A stretch of DNA of 6,501 nucleotides from Myxococcales bacterium (GTDB lineage Bacteria; Myxococcota_C; UBA6777): NCBI GenBank assembly GCA_027005175.1, contig JALTMC010000118.1:1-6501 (forward strand), in the 5' to 3' direction. This document shows positions 5,193-6,501 of this stretch, piece by piece; the first letter of the stretch is position 1, and the number at the start of each line of letters is the position of its first letter. Below the pieces are notes generated by a model. The model did no database searches and was not told the origin of the DNA. It worked only from the letters and a program-made list of their open reading frames with translations. The position numbers were made by a program, and so were the translations under genes.

Positions 5193-6472
5193 TCTTTTTT
5201 TGTCGCAGCCAGCCTATGCGATCTTGGGTCTGAATGACAAGGGGGTGCGTTCACGTCGTTGGGTGCGCTCGAAGATAGAAGAGCTTCGGTAACAAACTTT
5301 CGCACGACTTGAGGTACGGCTACCCCTTGCATTGCAGCGATTTGAGCGATCTTCTGATATTCATCCGGTGCCAGAGAGAGTACCAGTGGAATATCTCCAT
5401 TCCGTTGGGGCTGAGATGTCATAGGGACAAACAACGGTGTGTTCGGAGAGGGGGTTAGGGATGGAGTTGATGGAGCTGATGGAGGTGGAAGGGGAGGTGG
5501 AGCTGGTAAAGCAGATGCCACGGTTAATTCAGGCGCAGAGTCATGTGTTTGTTCGTCTTCCTCCTCCGAAGATCGCGGTGACGGTATTGGGGTCGGTGGA
5601 GCAGGGGTCGGAGAGTTGGAGTACCCGGATAAGCCCTGCTTCGGGCCTACATAAGAGGCGTTTCGGTGTGCTTCTGCGTGTGACACAGAAGGCGAGGGAG
5701 TTGCTCGCAACCCCAGTATCGACGGGGGTAAGTTGTCCTGCAACTGCTGGATTGTTTCAAAGAGGGGAGATGGGTACTGGGCTCCATTGCTAGGCTTTCG
5801 CCCTGAGGGCAATGATTCAGCAGGTTTTGCGATGGGTTCTGGTGTGGGCGATGGATGATGGGAAAGAGAGGGAGGGTAAGCCCTCTCTTTCAGCGTATTT
5901 CCATACTCTGTTTGGGGTTCCATCTGAATACCCATGGCAAATTCAGGGTTGGTTTCCTCTGAAACGATAGATATGGATGGCTGATCTTGTAGAACGGGAC
6001 GCTGAACAATGGATGTTGGGAGAGACAACTCCAGGTCTCGCGAGGCCCAATCGGGTTGTGAGTCCAGCCATTGGTTCTCGTCGTCCTCGGCTGTGACCTT
6101 GTGGACTGACGCGAACTCACGTTCTGGACTGTGGCCGTCTTGTTCTGTTGTGCTGTCTTCCACCAACGGAAGCTCATGCACGAGAGAACCATGAACACTG
6201 GGAGAGGCATTTTGTGGCAGAGGCGTCCCCACAATAAGAGGAAGCTCTGCGCTGACTTCATCCACTTCATCCTCATATGCCAGCTCAAACACCTCAGAGA
6301 CTTCTTGCTCGATCTGACCCAGAGGATGGCTTCCTGCAAACACAATCAATGTTTTTTCTTCTTCTATCGGGGGAAGCACCTCAGCATGTACCAACTCTTC
6401 TATTTTTTTCTGTAGATACAGACGCTCTGCGTCCATTTCGTCAGCAAAGAGCCCCTTCAGAAACTGTGCCAT
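5189..6472 (-). CDS. Disordered Pro/Ser-rich protein with C-terminal ribbon-helix-helix-like segment
   Basis: I do not recognise this 427-residue protein as a named family. Residues 1-30 are a predicted helix (ERLYLQKKIEELVH). Residues 31-150 are acidic. Residues 190-350 are low-complexity and rich in Pro, Ser and Thr, with runs such as PAPPPLPPPSAPSTPSLTPS and an acidic patch SSEEEDE (301-307). Residues about 361-399 resemble a CopG/Arc-type ribbon-helix-helix: a short strand IPLVLSLAP, helix DEYQKIAQIAAMQG, then VAVPQVVRKFVTEALL. Such domains dimerise and usually bind DNA; here the strand has few basic residues, so DNA binding is uncertain. No signal peptide or membrane helix is seen, so it is likely cytoplasmic. 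The ATG at 6472 lacks a good ribosome site, and the frame stays open to the right edge (6501), so the true start may lie outside the window. The stop codon overlaps the next gene's -35 box. Confidence 0.82.
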   Translation of the reverse strand: MAQFLKGLFADEMDAERLYLQKKIEELVHAEVLPPIEEEKTLIVFAGSHPLGQIEQEVSEVFELAYEDEVDEVSAELPLIVGTPLPQNASPSVHGSLVHELPLVEDSTTEQDGHSPEREFASVHKVTAEDDENQWLDSQPDWASRDLELSLPTSIVQRPVLQDQPSISIVSEETNPEFAMGIQMEPQTEYGNTLKERAYPPSLSHHPSPTPEPIAKPAESLPSGRKPSNGAQYPSPLFETIQQLQDNLPPSILGLRATPSPSVSHAEAHRNASYVGPKQGLSGYSNSPTPAPPTPIPSPRSSEEEDEQTHDSAPELTVASALPAPPPLPPPSAPSTPSLTPSPNTPLFVPMTSQPQRNGDIPLVLSLAPDEYQKIAQIAAMQGVAVPQVVRKFVTEALLSSSAPNDVNAPPCHSDPRSHRLAATKKD

Positions 6473-6501
6473 ATGAATGTTGCTGGGGCTCCCAAGTCGT
6501 T

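Noticed and set aside
5437-5793. Plus-strand open frames opposite the Pro-rich region
   Set aside because: Their Gly/Glu/Val richness is the complement of Pro/Ser/Thr codons; they are antisense shadows.

Overview
The window looks like bacterial chromosomal DNA of moderate GC, probably from the Myxococcota/Deltaproteobacteria or a related lineage. The pointers are a DUF4388 (PATAN-type) domain, which is common in that group, a MYXO-CTERM-like tail on a secreted protease, and proteins combining long Pro/Ser-rich disordered stretches with Lys/Ala/Glu-rich coiled coils. This placement is an inference from protein style, not from a marker gene.

All four genes I support lie on the minus strand, so the window reads right to left. 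(1) 6472-5189 encodes a mostly disordered, acidic and proline-rich protein ending in a ribbon-helix-helix-like segment; its start may lie beyond the right edge. (2) A good sigma70-type promoter (TTGACC, 17 bp, TACAAT; 5192-5164) overlaps the stop codon of that gene and drives 5111-4050. That second gene encodes a membrane protein with a lipoprotein-like signal, a cysteine-rich ectodomain, about four membrane helices, a TolA-like charged helix and a terminal run of 14 arginines. (3) After a 136-bp gap holding an imperfect direct repeat comes 3913-1376, an S8 (subtilisin-type) serine protease of 845 residues with an intact catalytic triad, a large insertion in the catalytic domain and a tripartite C-terminal sorting-like tail. 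(4) After a 310-bp gene-free gap with several short inverted repeats comes 1065 to beyond base 1: DUF4388 at the N-terminus and the start of a PilT/GspE-type secretion ATPase domain where the window cuts it.

The genes are co-directional but loosely spaced, so one operon is not proven; only the second gene has a convincing promoter of its own. Two products are predicted to be exported or envelope-anchored (membrane protein and protease). A third is a likely type IV pilus or type II secretion-type ATPase with a regulatory domain. A shared envelope or surface-motility role is possible but is inference. The least conventional items are the DUF4388-PilT fusion, the poly-arginine tail, the protease with lipoprotein-like and CTERM-like signals at opposite ends, and the ribbon-helix-helix module at the end of a long disordered protein.

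No rRNA, tRNA, CRISPR array, insertion sequence or phage gene was seen.
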